A stretch of DNA of 64,000 nucleotides from an uncultured Flavobacteriaceae bacterium (GCA_947500575.1 CANMSI010000004.1:248001-312000); one strand, 5' to 3'. Positions 37,056-46,735 are shown, counted from the stretch's first letter. Translations and numbers: made by a program. The notes: generated by a model from the sequence alone, not told the origin.

Positions 37056-37856
37056 ATGAATAAAATTAGTACGCTAAGCATCTTTTTACTGATGTTTGCA
37101 ATGGGCATTTCGCAACAGCCCAAAAAATCAGAAACCGTTGCTGTAAACGGCAAGAATATCTATTACGAAGTATATGGAGAAGGCAGTCCCCTTTTTCTTT
37201 TCCATGGATACACCTTATCTTCTAAATCTTGGAAACCATATGTTGTTGATTTCGAAAAGGATTATGAAGTTTATTTAGTGGATCTAACGGGACATGGGAA
37301 ATCAGATACCTTTAAGGAAGACCTCTCTATAAAATCTGTTGCTAAAGATGTACAAGTTTTGGTACATTATTTAAAGCTAGATAAAATCAAAGCCATTGGT
37401 TTTAGTTTTGGTGGTGACATGCTCTACCAGCTCGCATTACTACAACCCAAACTCATGGACGCCATGATCACCATTGGCGCTGTTGGTACCTGGACAGTAA
37501 AGGATTTTCCAGAATATGAGGAAGCATTTACATTTGAAAATAAAGACAATTTCCCTTGGTTGACTAGCAGTCATAAAAATGATGAACAAATAAGACAATT
37601 AATGCTTCAGTTCAAAAATTATACAGTATCACTTAGTGATAAAGAATTACATAGTATACAACCAGAAGTACTTATTATGGTAGGTGATAATGATGAAGGA
37701 ATGGATTTTACAGAGATAGCACGGGTAAAAAAACAGCTGCCAAAATCTGATCTTTGGGTTTTACCCAATGTTGCGCACGGAGCGCATGAAGGAGAAACCA
37801 AAGCTGATTTCATAAAAAAAGCGAATGCATTTTTTTCAAAGAATAAAACCAATTAA
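37056..37856 (+). CDS. Secreted alpha/beta hydrolase
   Basis: A 266-residue protein with an N-terminal signal peptide (STLSIFLLMFAMGISQQ) and a classical alpha/beta hydrolase fold. The oxyanion region is LFHGYTLSS, the nucleophile is Ser118 in GFSFGG, an acid residue follows near GDNDEG, and the catalytic His is in NVAHGAHEG. It probably hydrolyses small esters or related compounds in the periplasm. It is followed by a small gene twelve bases later. Confidence 0.88.
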   Translation: MNKISTLSIFLLMFAMGISQQPKKSETVAVNGKNIYYEVYGEGSPLFLFHGYTLSSKSWKPYVVDFEKDYEVYLVDLTGHGKSDTFKEDLSIKSVAKDVQVLVHYLKLDKIKAIGFSFGGDMLYQLALLQPKLMDAMITIGAVGTWTVKDFPEYEEAFTFENKDNFPWLTSSHKNDEQIRQLMLQFKNYTVSLSDKELHSIQPEVLIMVGDNDEGMDFTEIARVKKQLPKSDLWVLPNVAHGAHEGETKADFIKKANAFFSKNKTN

Positions 37857-37867
37857 AAACAGCAGTT

Positions 37868-38212
37868 ATGTGGGAAGAACAACTCGCCTTGTATGACCGT
37901 ATTATAGATAGCCATCCAGAGATAGAACGCAAAGGCAAATCTATGCCTCATACAGCAACCAATACCTATATGTTTAGCATGCTTAATAAAGCGGGGGAAA
38001 TAGGAATGCGTTTACCAAAAGAACAACGCGAGCAGTTAATGGAGGAGCATCATACTACCGAGTATAAATCATACGGTGCAGTGATCAAAGACTATATACT
38101 TATTCCAACTTCTTTATACGATCAAATAGATGTATTAGCTTCCTTATTGCATGATAGTTTTGAGTATACCAAGTCGTTAAAACCACAACCACGTAAAAAT
38201 AATAGATCGTAA
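37868..38212 (+). CDS. Small cytoplasmic protein resembling TfoX/Sxy N-terminal domains
   Basis: A 114-residue protein with PEIERKGKSMPHTATNTYMFSMLNKAGEIGMRLPKEQREQ and a C-terminal Lys/Pro-rich tail. The pattern resembles TfoX N-terminal or related COG3801-like small proteins, which are of unclear function outside competence regulation. The match is by eye and may be wrong. It probably shares a transcript with the hydrolase upstream. Confidence 0.5.
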   Translation: MWEEQLALYDRIIDSHPEIERKGKSMPHTATNTYMFSMLNKAGEIGMRLPKEQREQLMEEHHTTEYKSYGAVIKDYILIPTSLYDQIDVLASLLHDSFEYTKSLKPQPRKNNRS

Positions 38213-38343
38213 AAAAAGGCCGCCGAAAGGGTATTGCGATTGTCCTTCCAAAGCACCTTATTTTTCATTTCATGAACAAAAATGAATAAGTAAGGCACAA
38301 CAATTCCCTTATAAAGGCGACCTAATTTTCAATCAACCAAAAC

Positions 38344-38859
38344 TTATTTTGGCATTACCACAGCTTCAATAGCGTGGATAACCCCATTAGAGGCAGCTAC
38401 ATCTGCAATGAGCACAGTAGATTTATTCCCTTTTTGATCGGTTAGTATTACCTTATCTCCTTCTAAGGATCCGAAAATGGCATCCCCTTGTAGTGTTTTG
38501 GCCATAAAACCTCCACCATTAGCTTTTATAGAAGCAACAATATCTTTGGCAGTATACTTACCTGCAATGACATGATACGTTAATATAGCAGTCAACTGAT
38601 CCTTGTTTTCTGGTTTTAAAAGTGTTTCAACCGTTCCCTTTGGTAAATTTCCAAAGGCATCATTGGTGGGTGCAAATACCGTAAACGGTCCTTCTCCCTT
38701 CAAAGCATCTACCAAACCAGCAGCTTTTACAGCAGCTACCAGGGTAGAAAAATTATCATTGGATACTGCTACGTCTACAATATCCTTGTCTTGTGCGTTT
38801 GCTGCTTGTGAAAAGGTCAATACAGCCATTGTTGTCAGTGTAATTAGTACTTTTTTCAT
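38344..38859 (-). CDS. Fasciclin-domain secreted protein
   Basis: A 171-residue exported protein (signal MKKVLITLTTMAVLTFSQAANAQ) with one fasciclin/FAS1 domain containing FAPTNDAFGNLP, the TVFAPTNDAF-like box, and the closing NGVIHAIEAVVMP motif. FAS1 domains mediate adhesion or matrix binding. It is divergent from the ECF sigma/anti-sigma genes, an arrangement that suggests it could belong to their regulon. Confidence 0.93.
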   Translation of the reverse strand: MKKVLITLTTMAVLTFSQAANAQDKDIVDVAVSNDNFSTLVAAVKAAGLVDALKGEGPFTVFAPTNDAFGNLPKGTVETLLKPENKDQLTAILTYHVIAGKYTAKDIVASIKANGGGFMAKTLQGDAIFGSLEGDKVILTDQKGNKSTVLIADVAASNGVIHAIEAVVMPK

Positions 38860-38930
38860 TGTTTTAAATTTTAATTATTACAAAAGTGTTTTTGCGCGCT
38901 TTCAATTTTATGTACACCACTTTTTTTTGT

Positions 38931-38963
38931 TTGGATGAGTTTGGATTGTTTTTTATAATTTTG
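38931..38963 (+). promoter_or_regulatory. Promoter of the ECF sigma gene
   Basis: TTG at 38931-38933 and TAATTTTG at 38956-38963, with a 22-base spacer, fit the Bacteroidota housekeeping promoter, 18 bases ahead of the start codon. Confidence 0.5.
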
Positions 38964-38981
38964 ATAACATTTAAATTGCAA

Positions 38982-39536
38982 ATGCAAGACACCCCAGAAC
39001 TCATTCATCAACTACAACAAAAAAATGCTGAGGCACTCGTCAAGGTATATGACCAGTACAAAGGGGCTTTGTATGGGATAATTTTTAGGATGTGTCAGAA
39101 CAAGCCTTTAGCAGAAGAATTACTCCAAGAAACTTTTTTGAAAATTTGGCGCAAATCAGATCAGTATGATGCTTCTAAAGGAAAATTTTTTACTTGGGCA
39201 TACCGAATTGCTAAGAATACGACCTTAAATGCGCTTAGACGTAAGGACGACCTCATCCAAAACGAAGATTTAAGTGTATATGAAGATAGAAGTGCTCCAG
39301 AACCCAAAGCGGATTATTCAGCTTTAAAAGGTTCTATTGAACAATTAGACCCGCAACATAGGGAAGCTATTAAGCTGATATACTTTAATGGGCTAACACA
39401 TCGAGAAGCCCATGAAGAAATGGGAGTACCATTGGGTACCTTTAAATCGTATGTTCGACAAGCACTAAAAAAATTGCGAGAAACCTATCAGCAAACACTA
39501 TCTATAGTAGGATTATTAATTGAAATGATGGGATAA
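38982..39536 (+). CDS. ECF-type RNA polymerase sigma factor
   Basis: A 184-residue sigma factor from ATG 38982 (MQDTPELIHQL); an earlier start would run through a hydrophobic nonsense leader. Sigma2 is visible at FRMCQNKPLAEELLQETFLKIWRKSDQYD, followed by FFTWAYRIAKN, and sigma4 at AIKLIYFNGLTHREAHEEMGVPLGTFKSYVRQALKKLR. It directs RNA polymerase to an alternative regulon. The anti-sigma gene begins on its last base, and a fasciclin gene lies on the opposite strand. Confidence 0.93.
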   Translation: MQDTPELIHQLQQKNAEALVKVYDQYKGALYGIIFRMCQNKPLAEELLQETFLKIWRKSDQYDASKGKFFTWAYRIAKNTTLNALRRKDDLIQNEDLSVYEDRSAPEPKADYSALKGSIEQLDPQHREAIKLIYFNGLTHREAHEEMGVPLGTFKSYVRQALKKLRETYQQTLSIVGLLIEMMG

Positions 39537-40309
39537 TGGATAGAAAATCGATTAAAGAAGATGGCATACTAGAACAATACCTCCTAGGAGAACTTTCTGA
39601 GAAAGAAGCCATGGAAGTAACAGCAATCCTTGATGAGGATGCTGCACTACGCGCCTATTTTGAAAATCTAGAAGCAGATTTTGAACATCTTGCCTTTGAA
39701 AACGCGATTGAACCCGATGCCGCCGTTAAGACTAAGCTATTGAAGGTGGCAACAACCGCTGAGCAAGCTACCATTTCCCTTGCTACTAAAAAGAAAAGTT
39801 CTTTCAACTTTCCTATCGCAGCTAGTATTGCTGCATGTTTATTATTGAGTTCTATTTGGTTATACACCAATTGGAAAAATGCCGAAACCAATGTTGATAG
39901 TTTACAAAATAAGACGAGCGATTTAGAACAGCGAATTGAACGCTTGGAAGGCGATTTAGCAGGTACAAAGAAACAGTTTCAAGAGATTAACCAACCTAGT
40001 ATGACCAAACTGGTCTTGAAGGGGAATGCAGTATCTCCAAATTCCGTAGCAGTAGCCTATGTAGACCATACTGCCAAAAGGGTTCTTTTAGACCCACAAG
40101 GCTTATCCCAATTGGATCAGGACCATGATTATCAGCTATGGGCCGATGTTGAAGGAGAAATGATTAATATGGGCGTAATTTCGTCTGAAGATGCGTTGAT
40201 TGCCATGACGTATATTGAGCACGCAGAATCTTTAAATATTACCATAGAACCCAAAGGAGGAAATGATCATCCTACGGTAGAACGACTCATCTCAAACGTA
40301 TATCTTTAA
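39536..40309 (+). CDS. Membrane-anchored anti-sigma factor
   Basis: A 257-residue protein with an N-terminal zinc-less anti-sigma region (ILEQYLLGELSEKEAMEVTAILDED), one membrane helix (about residues 90-110, FPIAASIAACLLLSSIWLY), a periplasmic coiled coil (NKTSDLEQRIERLEGDLAG), and a C-terminal beta domain (DHDYQLWADVEGEMINMGV) of the RskA/anti-sigma-K type. It should hold the ECF sigma at the membrane until an extracellular signal. Start on the last base of the sigma gene. Confidence 0.88.
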   Translation: MDRKSIKEDGILEQYLLGELSEKEAMEVTAILDEDAALRAYFENLEADFEHLAFENAIEPDAAVKTKLLKVATTAEQATISLATKKKSSFNFPIAASIAACLLLSSIWLYTNWKNAETNVDSLQNKTSDLEQRIERLEGDLAGTKKQFQEINQPSMTKLVLKGNAVSPNSVAVAYVDHTAKRVLLDPQGLSQLDQDHDYQLWADVEGEMINMGVISSEDALIAMTYIEHAESLNITIEPKGGNDHPTVERLISNVYL

Positions 40310-40311
40310 TT

Positions 40312-41622
40312 CTAGTCCTTGCTTGCAGGCATCGCATACAGATCAAAATCTGCAGCCTCTGTTATAGTGAGGTCAACAAAATCACCAATCTTCACATAGT
40401 ACTTTGCAGCATCAATTAATACTTCATTATCAACATCTGGAGAATCAAACTCTGTTCTTCCCACGAAGTAAGCCCCTTCTTTACGATCAATGATACAACG
40501 AAAGGTTTTTCCAATTTTTTCTTGATTGAGTTCCCAAGAAATTTGAGATTGGATCTCCATAATTTCATTGGCTCGTGCTTGTTTTACTTCTTCAGGCACA
40601 TTATCTTCCAATGCAAAAGCATGGGTGTTTTCTTCATGGCTGTAGGTAAAACAACCCAAGCGCTCAAAACGCATCTCCTGTACCCAATCGCGTAAAGTCT
40701 CAAAATCTGCCTCGGTTTCTCCAGGATATCCTACAATTAGGGTTGTTCTAATAGTCATATCTGGCACAGCAGTTCTAAAATCTTGCAATAACTTTGTGGT
40801 TTTTGCTTGCGTAGTGCCTCTGCGCATGCTTTTAAGAATTGCATCTGAAATATGTTGTAAAGGAATATCGAGGTAATTACAAATCTTTGGTTCTTCCTTC
40901 ATTACTTCTAATACATCCATTGGAAAGCCCGTTGGAAAGGCATAATGCAAGCGAATCCATTCAATACCCTCTACCAACACTAATTGTTTTAAAAGTGCCG
41001 CTAAATTGCGTTTTTTATATAAATCTAAGCCGTAGTAGGTTAAATCTTGTGCAATTAAAATAAGTTCCTTTACTCCATTCGCAGCTAATTTTTCAGCTTC
41101 TGTAACCAATTCCTCAATAGGTGTACTCTTGTGTTTCCCTCGCATAAGCGGAATAGCACAAAAAGAACAAGGTCTGTCGCAACCTTCTGCTATTTTAAGA
41201 TACGCATAGTTCTTAGGAGTAGTGGTTAGTCTTTCTCCTATTAATTCATGCTTATAATCAGCTCCTAAGGCTTTTAACAAGTTGGGTAAATCACTTGTTC
41301 CAAAATAATCGTCTACATTGGGGATCTCTTTTTGCAGATCTGGTTTATAGCGTTCGCTAAGACATCCTGTAACAAATACTTTATCTACATTTCCTGCTTC
41401 TTTCTGCTGCACATATTCCAAAATCGTATTAACACTTTCTTCTTTTGCATTAGCAATAAAACCGCAGGTATTAATTACTACCACATTGCCTTCTCCTTCA
41501 TGCACTACCTCTTTATCATTGGCTCGCAATTGTCCCATTAACACCTCTGAATCGTAGACATTCTTAGAACATCCTAAGGTAACTACATTAATCCTATTCT
41601 TTTTAAGCGATTTTGTACGCAT
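40312..41622 (-). CDS. rimO: Ribosomal protein S12 methylthiotransferase
   Basis: A 436-residue radical SAM enzyme that adds a methylthio group to an Asp of ribosomal protein S12. The N-terminal UPF0004 domain has the cysteines LGCSKN and NTCGF, followed by the radical SAM motif CDRPCSFC, and a TRAM domain at the C-terminus. The start at 41622 was chosen over an earlier ATG because it gives the family-like MRTKSLKKNRINVVTLGC. Convergent with the anti-sigma gene, three bases apart. Confidence 0.95.
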   Translation of the reverse strand: MRTKSLKKNRINVVTLGCSKNVYDSEVLMGQLRANDKEVVHEGEGNVVVINTCGFIANAKEESVNTILEYVQQKEAGNVDKVFVTGCLSERYKPDLQKEIPNVDDYFGTSDLPNLLKALGADYKHELIGERLTTTPKNYAYLKIAEGCDRPCSFCAIPLMRGKHKSTPIEELVTEAEKLAANGVKELILIAQDLTYYGLDLYKKRNLAALLKQLVLVEGIEWIRLHYAFPTGFPMDVLEVMKEEPKICNYLDIPLQHISDAILKSMRRGTTQAKTTKLLQDFRTAVPDMTIRTTLIVGYPGETEADFETLRDWVQEMRFERLGCFTYSHEENTHAFALEDNVPEEVKQARANEIMEIQSQISWELNQEKIGKTFRCIIDRKEGAYFVGRTEFDSPDVDNEVLIDAAKYYVKIGDFVDLTITEAADFDLYAMPASKD

Positions 41623-41736
41623 ACTACTTATTTTGAGGTGCAAAAATACAATTTAACATCCGCTATATACCGTTTTCTTTCATTTTTACGTTAAACTATA
41701 GAGAAGATTCCCTGTCTTACTATAAAACCTAAAGCT

Positions 41737-42849
41737 ATGAAATGGACTACACTGCTAATTTTAGGATTCCTTTGTATTATTTTTAGTCAATGTTCTTCTT
41801 CCAATGATGACAATCCGGACACGCCCATGGACGAAGATACTATGGACCCTCCTACCATGTCTATGTACTTTCCGCCCATCACTGGCGGTGATTGGGAAAC
41901 AATTTCCTTAGAAACTCTTGGATGGAATACAGATGCCACACAGGCTCTATTAGATTTCCTTCAAGAAAAGGATAGCAAGGCATTTATTATTTTGAAAGAT
42001 GGGAGGATTGCGCTAGAAGCTTACTTTAATACCAGCTCTGCTAGCAGCAACGGTCCATGGAATTCTACAGGTAAAACTTTAAGTGCCTTCACCTTAGGAA
42101 TTGCCCAAGAGGAAGGTTTCTTATCTATAAATAATGCATCTAGTGACTACTTAGGTAGTGGCTGGTCTTCCTTAGAGACAGCGGAAGAAAATGAAATAAA
42201 AGTAATTCATCATCTTAGTATGACAACAGGTTTGGATTACAATGTAACCAATTCCAATTGCACCACTCCCAATTGCCTAACCGCATTGCATACTCCTGGC
42301 ACTTTCTGGTATTATCACAATGCACCTTATACATTAACCCAATCTATTATCAGTGGAGCAGTAAATCAAGAGTTCAATAGTTATTTTAATAGTAAACTTA
42401 AAAACCCAATAGGAATGGATGGCACTTGGCTAAAGCTTGGGTTTGCCAATGTATACTATAGTACAGCAAGGAGCATGGCACGGTTTGGTTTGCTAAACCT
42501 AAATGAAGGGAATTGGGATGGTACACCAATTTTATCTGATACTAACTATTTCAATGCTATGACTACTACTTCTCAAGACATGAACAAAGCCTATGGATAT
42601 TTATGGTGGCTAAACGGGAAAGATAGCTTTAGAGCTCCTGCCAGTGAATTGCAGTTCCCAGGAAAGTTAATACCAAACGCTCCGGATGATCTTATAGCCG
42701 GTTTAGGAAAAGATGATCAAAAATTATATGTGATTCCAAGCAAAGGACTTGTAATTGTTCGCATGGGCGATGATACTGGAGAGGCATTACTAGGACCCTC
42801 CAGTTTTGACAATGAGTTGTGGGAAAAAATAAACTTACTAATTAACTAG
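41737..42849 (+). CDS. Serine hydrolase, beta-lactamase family lipoprotein
   Basis: A 370-residue exported lipoprotein (lipobox SQC, Cys19, then a Ser/Asp-rich linker and low-complexity acidic stretch). The catalytic Ser-X-X-Lys is Ser110-Thr-Gly-Lys113, and Tyr-His-Asn in FWYYHNAPYTL fills the YxN site. The fold is class C beta-lactamase/esterase. Substrate unknown; the third such hydrolase in the window. Confidence 0.85.
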   Translation: MKWTTLLILGFLCIIFSQCSSSNDDNPDTPMDEDTMDPPTMSMYFPPITGGDWETISLETLGWNTDATQALLDFLQEKDSKAFIILKDGRIALEAYFNTSSASSNGPWNSTGKTLSAFTLGIAQEEGFLSINNASSDYLGSGWSSLETAEENEIKVIHHLSMTTGLDYNVTNSNCTTPNCLTALHTPGTFWYYHNAPYTLTQSIISGAVNQEFNSYFNSKLKNPIGMDGTWLKLGFANVYYSTARSMARFGLLNLNEGNWDGTPILSDTNYFNAMTTTSQDMNKAYGYLWWLNGKDSFRAPASELQFPGKLIPNAPDDLIAGLGKDDQKLYVIPSKGLVIVRMGDDTGEALLGPSSFDNELWEKINLLIN

Positions 42850-42852
42850 CAT

Positions 42853-44526
42853 TTACTCATACCCCATTGGGGCTTCACGTACCGGCAACTCTTTTTCATA
42901 AGCGCTTGCCAAATTTAATAAACTCCACTCCGACAGTTGTTTCCCAATAAAGGTAAGACTAATGGGTTCTCCAGAGGTCTTATAACCCATTGGAACGGTA
43001 AGCGCCGGATACTTTGCCACTGCTGCAAAACCAGCATGATAATTATTAATGGACAAAATAGCATCTAATTGGTGAGCGTCCATAGCAGTATCGAAATAAG
43101 TGCGACCGTTTTTTTGTAGTCGCCCTTTAATTTCTTCCAATCCTTCTGCTGTGGTAGAATCCACTAGAATTCCTTCAAACAGTGCTTGTCCATAAGGAAT
43201 CCTAACCAAGGAATCCGCAGCATTGAAATTGACCGCATCTGCTATGGAAGTTATCGATACTTCTTTATTCGTAACATGGGTTTTAATATATTGAGGCAGA
43301 TCATTCTTCATATCGATGTTAAGAATACTTAAGAATCCACTCATATCAACCTGAGGAGGCGTAAACTCAATAATTTCTGCTCCTAATGCCTTCATTTTCT
43401 CTACAGTAGTTTTATAAATAGAATCGCCTTCCACTAGGTTTTTAAATACTCCAAAACGTTTTCCCTTTATGGTTGCATCTGAAGTAGCATTCAAATAATA
43501 TGAAGCTCCCCATTTGGTATTGATGGCAGCAGCATCTGCCGCATCAAATCCAAATAAAGCATCTAGTATAATGGCATTATCCCTGACATTTTTGGTCATA
43601 GGACCTGGCGTATCTAGGGTGCTTGAAATAGGAACAATACCTGCTCTACTAAGCAAACCAATAGTGGGTTTAAGTCCTACAACCGAATTCTGACTGGAGG
43701 GGGACAAAATAGAACCCGAGGTTTCCGTTCCTACAGCAGCAACAGCATAGTTAGCAGCTACTGAGGTACCACTTCCAGAACTAGACCCACCTGTTTCAAA
43801 AATACGTCTACCATATGGGTTTAGCGTTTGCCCTCCAACCGCACTGTAGCCTACAGGGCATCCGGAACATAAAAAATAGGCCCACTCACTTAAATTTACT
43901 TTGCCTAGAATGAGCGCTTTTTTAGATTTTAGTTGCGATACTATAAAAGCATCATCCACCGTATTTTCCATCAAAGCAATAGCTCCTGCTGTGGTCTTCA
44001 TCCCAGCAGTATTAATATTGTCTTTCAATAAAATGGGCATTCCAAAAACAGGGTGACGGTAGGTAGTTGGGTCCGATTTTAATTCAGCGTCTAATTCTTT
44101 AGCTTCTTCTAACACATTTTCATTGAGTGCAATGACCGTATTTAAGGTGGTTGTATTATCTAATTCATATTTATAAATTCGATATAAATAAAAGAGTACT
44201 AGTTTTTCATAACTCAGTTTACCTGTTTTAATATGAGCTTGTATGGTTGGAATATCCTGTTCCAAAACCATGGGTTTTAATGCTTCATAATCACTTTCAC
44301 TAAACGCAGATACTTCTGAGTACAAGGGAAGAAAAACCTCGTTCTTATCAAGCACTTTGGATTGAATAAGCTTATAACGCATTCTTTCCACCTCATGTTC
44401 TGCATTCGCTACTACTTCCGCAGAATCGTTATATGCTTCCCAAAGGACGATAGCTTCCTGCGTCTCTTTGTTTTCTTTACAAGCAATACTTAAAATCAAT
44501 ACCAATGCAATTAACAACTGTTTCAT
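42853..44526 (-). CDS. Amidase-signature-family lipoprotein
   Basis: A 557-residue exported lipoprotein (IACKEN, Cys16) with the amidase signature catalytic triad: Lys168 (ILLKDNIN), the GGSSSGSG motif (246-253), and nucleophile Ser272 (TETSGSI). The Lys-to-Ser spacing (104) matches peptide amidase. It would hydrolyse an amide such as a peptide or aryl-amide in the periplasm. Gene is convergent with the hydrolase at 41737, separated by three bases. Confidence 0.88.
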   Translation of the reverse strand: MKQLLIALVLILSIACKENKETQEAIVLWEAYNDSAEVVANAEHEVERMRYKLIQSKVLDKNEVFLPLYSEVSAFSESDYEALKPMVLEQDIPTIQAHIKTGKLSYEKLVLFYLYRIYKYELDNTTTLNTVIALNENVLEEAKELDAELKSDPTTYRHPVFGMPILLKDNINTAGMKTTAGAIALMENTVDDAFIVSQLKSKKALILGKVNLSEWAYFLCSGCPVGYSAVGGQTLNPYGRRIFETGGSSSGSGTSVAANYAVAAVGTETSGSILSPSSQNSVVGLKPTIGLLSRAGIVPISSTLDTPGPMTKNVRDNAIILDALFGFDAADAAAINTKWGASYYLNATSDATIKGKRFGVFKNLVEGDSIYKTTVEKMKALGAEIIEFTPPQVDMSGFLSILNIDMKNDLPQYIKTHVTNKEVSITSIADAVNFNAADSLVRIPYGQALFEGILVDSTTAEGLEEIKGRLQKNGRTYFDTAMDAHQLDAILSINNYHAGFAAVAKYPALTVPMGYKTSGEPISLTFIGKQLSEWSLLNLASAYEKELPVREAPMGYE

Positions 44527-44562
44527 AAAACATTTTTTAGGTTATCGTAGTTTTTGATACTC

Positions 44563-45429
44563 TTACTTTTTATTTTTTTCTAGAAGCTTGGTCCATTCTT
44601 CTATATTTTTTTTATTCATCCGAACAAACTCATCTTTATCCTCTTCTTCGGCAAGTTTTAAAGATTTTTTTGCCGACCGTATGGCATCAGAATAATTATT
44701 CATAGTTGCCTCTACTAAAGATTTAACCCGATGAAAATAGTAGGTATCCCCACCTAAGTTTATTGCATTCTCTAAATATCTTAAAGCAAGTTTTGTATCT
44801 GTTCCTTGTTCTTGAAAGTATCTGGCAGCCTCATAATAGGTCTGGGCAGTAGGATTCGTTTTCAATTGCTGGTTTATTTCCTTACGCATTTGCGCATCTG
44901 TATCTACAACAATCGGAATGACAATTTCTGTATATTCCCATTGAAATATCAACTGGGCCGAATTATGCGTAATTGCATCAAAGCTTATTAGAAAATTCTC
45001 CTGTAGACTGGCCATACTCTTAGGTTTAACTTTGATCCTAAAAGCATCTTCTTTAGGGTTGTATGCTTTTCTACCGTCACCCCAATGTGTTGTATTTGTA
45101 TGAAATACAATCTCCCATGCATCCTTTTGCGGAAAAGCATAAATGGCATACGTACCCTTAGCAAGTACATTTCCCATAATATGGATATCGGAATCTACCG
45201 TGATTTTGGTTGATTCATTAGCGCCCACTCGCCAAATACGGCCATAAGGTACCAAATCTCCAAAGATAAGACGTCCTCGAACTGCTGGTCTGGAATAAGA
45301 AATTGAAATCTTGGAAAACCCTACTTGCTGCTCTACCAATGCAGCAGGACTTGCTTTTGGATGTTGTATTTGTGCAGATGAAGATATCCACCCCGCCAAT
45401 AAAAATAATATGCTTATTACTTTTCTCAA
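44563..45429 (-). CDS. DUF2911 secreted protein with TPR-like tail
   Basis: A 288-residue exported protein. After a signal peptide (ISILFLLAGWISSSAQI) comes a DUF2911 domain (about residues 25-170; SPAALVEQQVGFSKISISYSRP and DLVPYGRIWRVGANESTKI), then a helical C-terminal part that reads like one to two tetratricopeptide repeats (TYYEAARYFQEQGTDTKLAL...). Function of DUF2911 is not known. It overlaps the end of ftsY by four bases, so it follows ftsY on the same transcript. Confidence 0.85.
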   Translation of the reverse strand: MRKVISILFLLAGWISSSAQIQHPKASPAALVEQQVGFSKISISYSRPAVRGRLIFGDLVPYGRIWRVGANESTKITVDSDIHIMGNVLAKGTYAIYAFPQKDAWEIVFHTNTTHWGDGRKAYNPKEDAFRIKVKPKSMASLQENFLISFDAITHNSAQLIFQWEYTEIVIPIVVDTDAQMRKEINQQLKTNPTAQTYYEAARYFQEQGTDTKLALRYLENAINLGGDTYYFHRVKSLVEATMNNYSDAIRSAKKSLKLAEEEDKDEFVRMNKKNIEEWTKLLEKNKK

Positions 45430-46388
45430 CTAGCTCCGCTAAAAAAAGAATCCACAAACTCGTACTTATTAAAAACCTGTAGGTCTTCAATCCCTTCTCC
45501 TACTCCAATATACTTCACAGGAATTTGAAATTGATCAGAAATTCCAATAACTACACCTCCTTTAGCAGTACCATCCAATTTGGTAACTGCCAAAGACGTA
45601 ACCTCAGTTGCCTTTGTAAATTCCTTTGCTTGTTCAAAAGCGTTCTGACCTGTAGAACCATCCAATACTAGCAAGACATCATGGGGTGCGTCTCCTACCA
45701 CTTTTTGCATAACTCTTTTCACTTTGGTAAGCTCATTCATTAAATTCACTTTGTTATGCAACCTTCCAGCAGTGTCAATAATTACCACATCGGCATCTTG
45801 CGTAACGGCAGAACTTAAGGTATCAAAAGCAACAGAAGCTGGGTCACTACCCATGCTTTGTTTTACAATAGGCACTGCTACCCTATCTGCCCAAACCTCC
45901 AATTGGTCTATAGCAGCAGCTCTAAAAGTATCTGCAGCTCCTAGCACTACTTTTAGTCCTTGCTTTTTAAACTGGTAGGCCAACTTACCAATCGTCGTAG
46001 TTTTACCCACACCATTGACACCAACAACCATTATTACATGCGGTTTTGCTGTATTTGGGATACCAAAATCTGTTTCCTCACCTACATGGGTTTCGGACAA
46101 TAGGCTTGCTATTTCTTCTCTTAGTATGGTGTTTAACTCCTCTGTACCCATGTACTTATCTTTGGCAACTCTTGCCTCTATACGATCTATTACTTTAAGA
46201 GTAGTATTTACACCAACATCCGAAGTTACCAATACCTCTTCGAGGTTATCTAGTACGTCATCATCTACTTTTGATTTACCCGCAACTGCTTTGCTAAGCT
46301 TGGAAAAAAAACTGCTTTTAGTCTTCTCCAAACCCTTATCTAGGGTTTCCTTTTTCTGTGAGGAAAATATCTTTTTAAATAAACTCAT
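45426..46388 (-). CDS. ftsY: Signal recognition particle receptor FtsY
   Basis: A 320-residue SRP-family GTPase that docks ribosome-nascent-chain complexes at the membrane. The P-loop GVNGVGKTTTIGKL and the motifs GAADTFRAAA, DTAGR and TKLDGTAKGG are present, and the short N-domain lacks the long acidic A-domain, as in many Bacteroidota. Its neighbours upstream on the strand are the L28/L33/DUF4295 genes, with a terminator between them. Confidence 0.96.
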   Translation of the reverse strand: MSLFKKIFSSQKKETLDKGLEKTKSSFFSKLSKAVAGKSKVDDDVLDNLEEVLVTSDVGVNTTLKVIDRIEARVAKDKYMGTEELNTILREEIASLLSETHVGEETDFGIPNTAKPHVIMVVGVNGVGKTTTIGKLAYQFKKQGLKVVLGAADTFRAAAIDQLEVWADRVAVPIVKQSMGSDPASVAFDTLSSAVTQDADVVIIDTAGRLHNKVNLMNELTKVKRVMQKVVGDAPHDVLLVLDGSTGQNAFEQAKEFTKATEVTSLAVTKLDGTAKGGVVIGISDQFQIPVKYIGVGEGIEDLQVFNKYEFVDSFFSGAS

Positions 46389-46526
46389 CTGTTCTTAAAA
46401 ACGTTTTCCCAAAGATAGGAAAGTTAATAGGAATTGTAGCACATCACCTCTACGGTGGCCAAGGAAATCTGAATATAGATTTTCCTTTACAGCTTAAGGT
46501 ATTATTCTATGTTTTAAATGCAGAGC

Positions 46527-46559
46527 AAAAAAAAAAGCTACTATCCGAAGATAATAGCT
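46527..46559 (-). terminator. Terminator after the L28-L33-DUF4295 operon
   Basis: On the minus strand AGCTATTATC / GATAGTAGCT (one mismatch) with a TTCG loop is followed by a ten-base T-tract, just past the DUF4295 stop. It isolates this operon from ftsY. Confidence 0.88.
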
Positions 46560-46582
46560 CTAAAATTTATGTTGATGACTAT

Positions 46583-46735
46583 CTACTTCTTAGCCAACCA
46601 ATCACTCACTGCTTCTGGTGCCATTACAGATTCTACGAATGTGTAAGCACCACTCTTAGGAGACTTTACCATCTTAATGGCTTTTGTTAATCTTTTTGAA
46701 CTCGTTTGTAACGAGGCTACGGTCTTCTTTGCCAT
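46583..46735 (-). CDS. DUF4295 small protein
   Basis: A 50-residue protein that starts MAKKTVASLQTSSKRLTKAI and ends SDWLAKK. Its basic character and fixed linkage to the L28/L33 genes, eight bases after rpmG, match the DUF4295 family, seen only in Bacteroidota. It is likely a ribosome-associated accessory protein; function not established. Short length makes it easy to miss. Confidence 0.9.
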   Translation of the reverse strand: MAKKTVASLQTSSKRLTKAIKMVKSPKSGAYTFVESVMAPEAVSDWLAKK

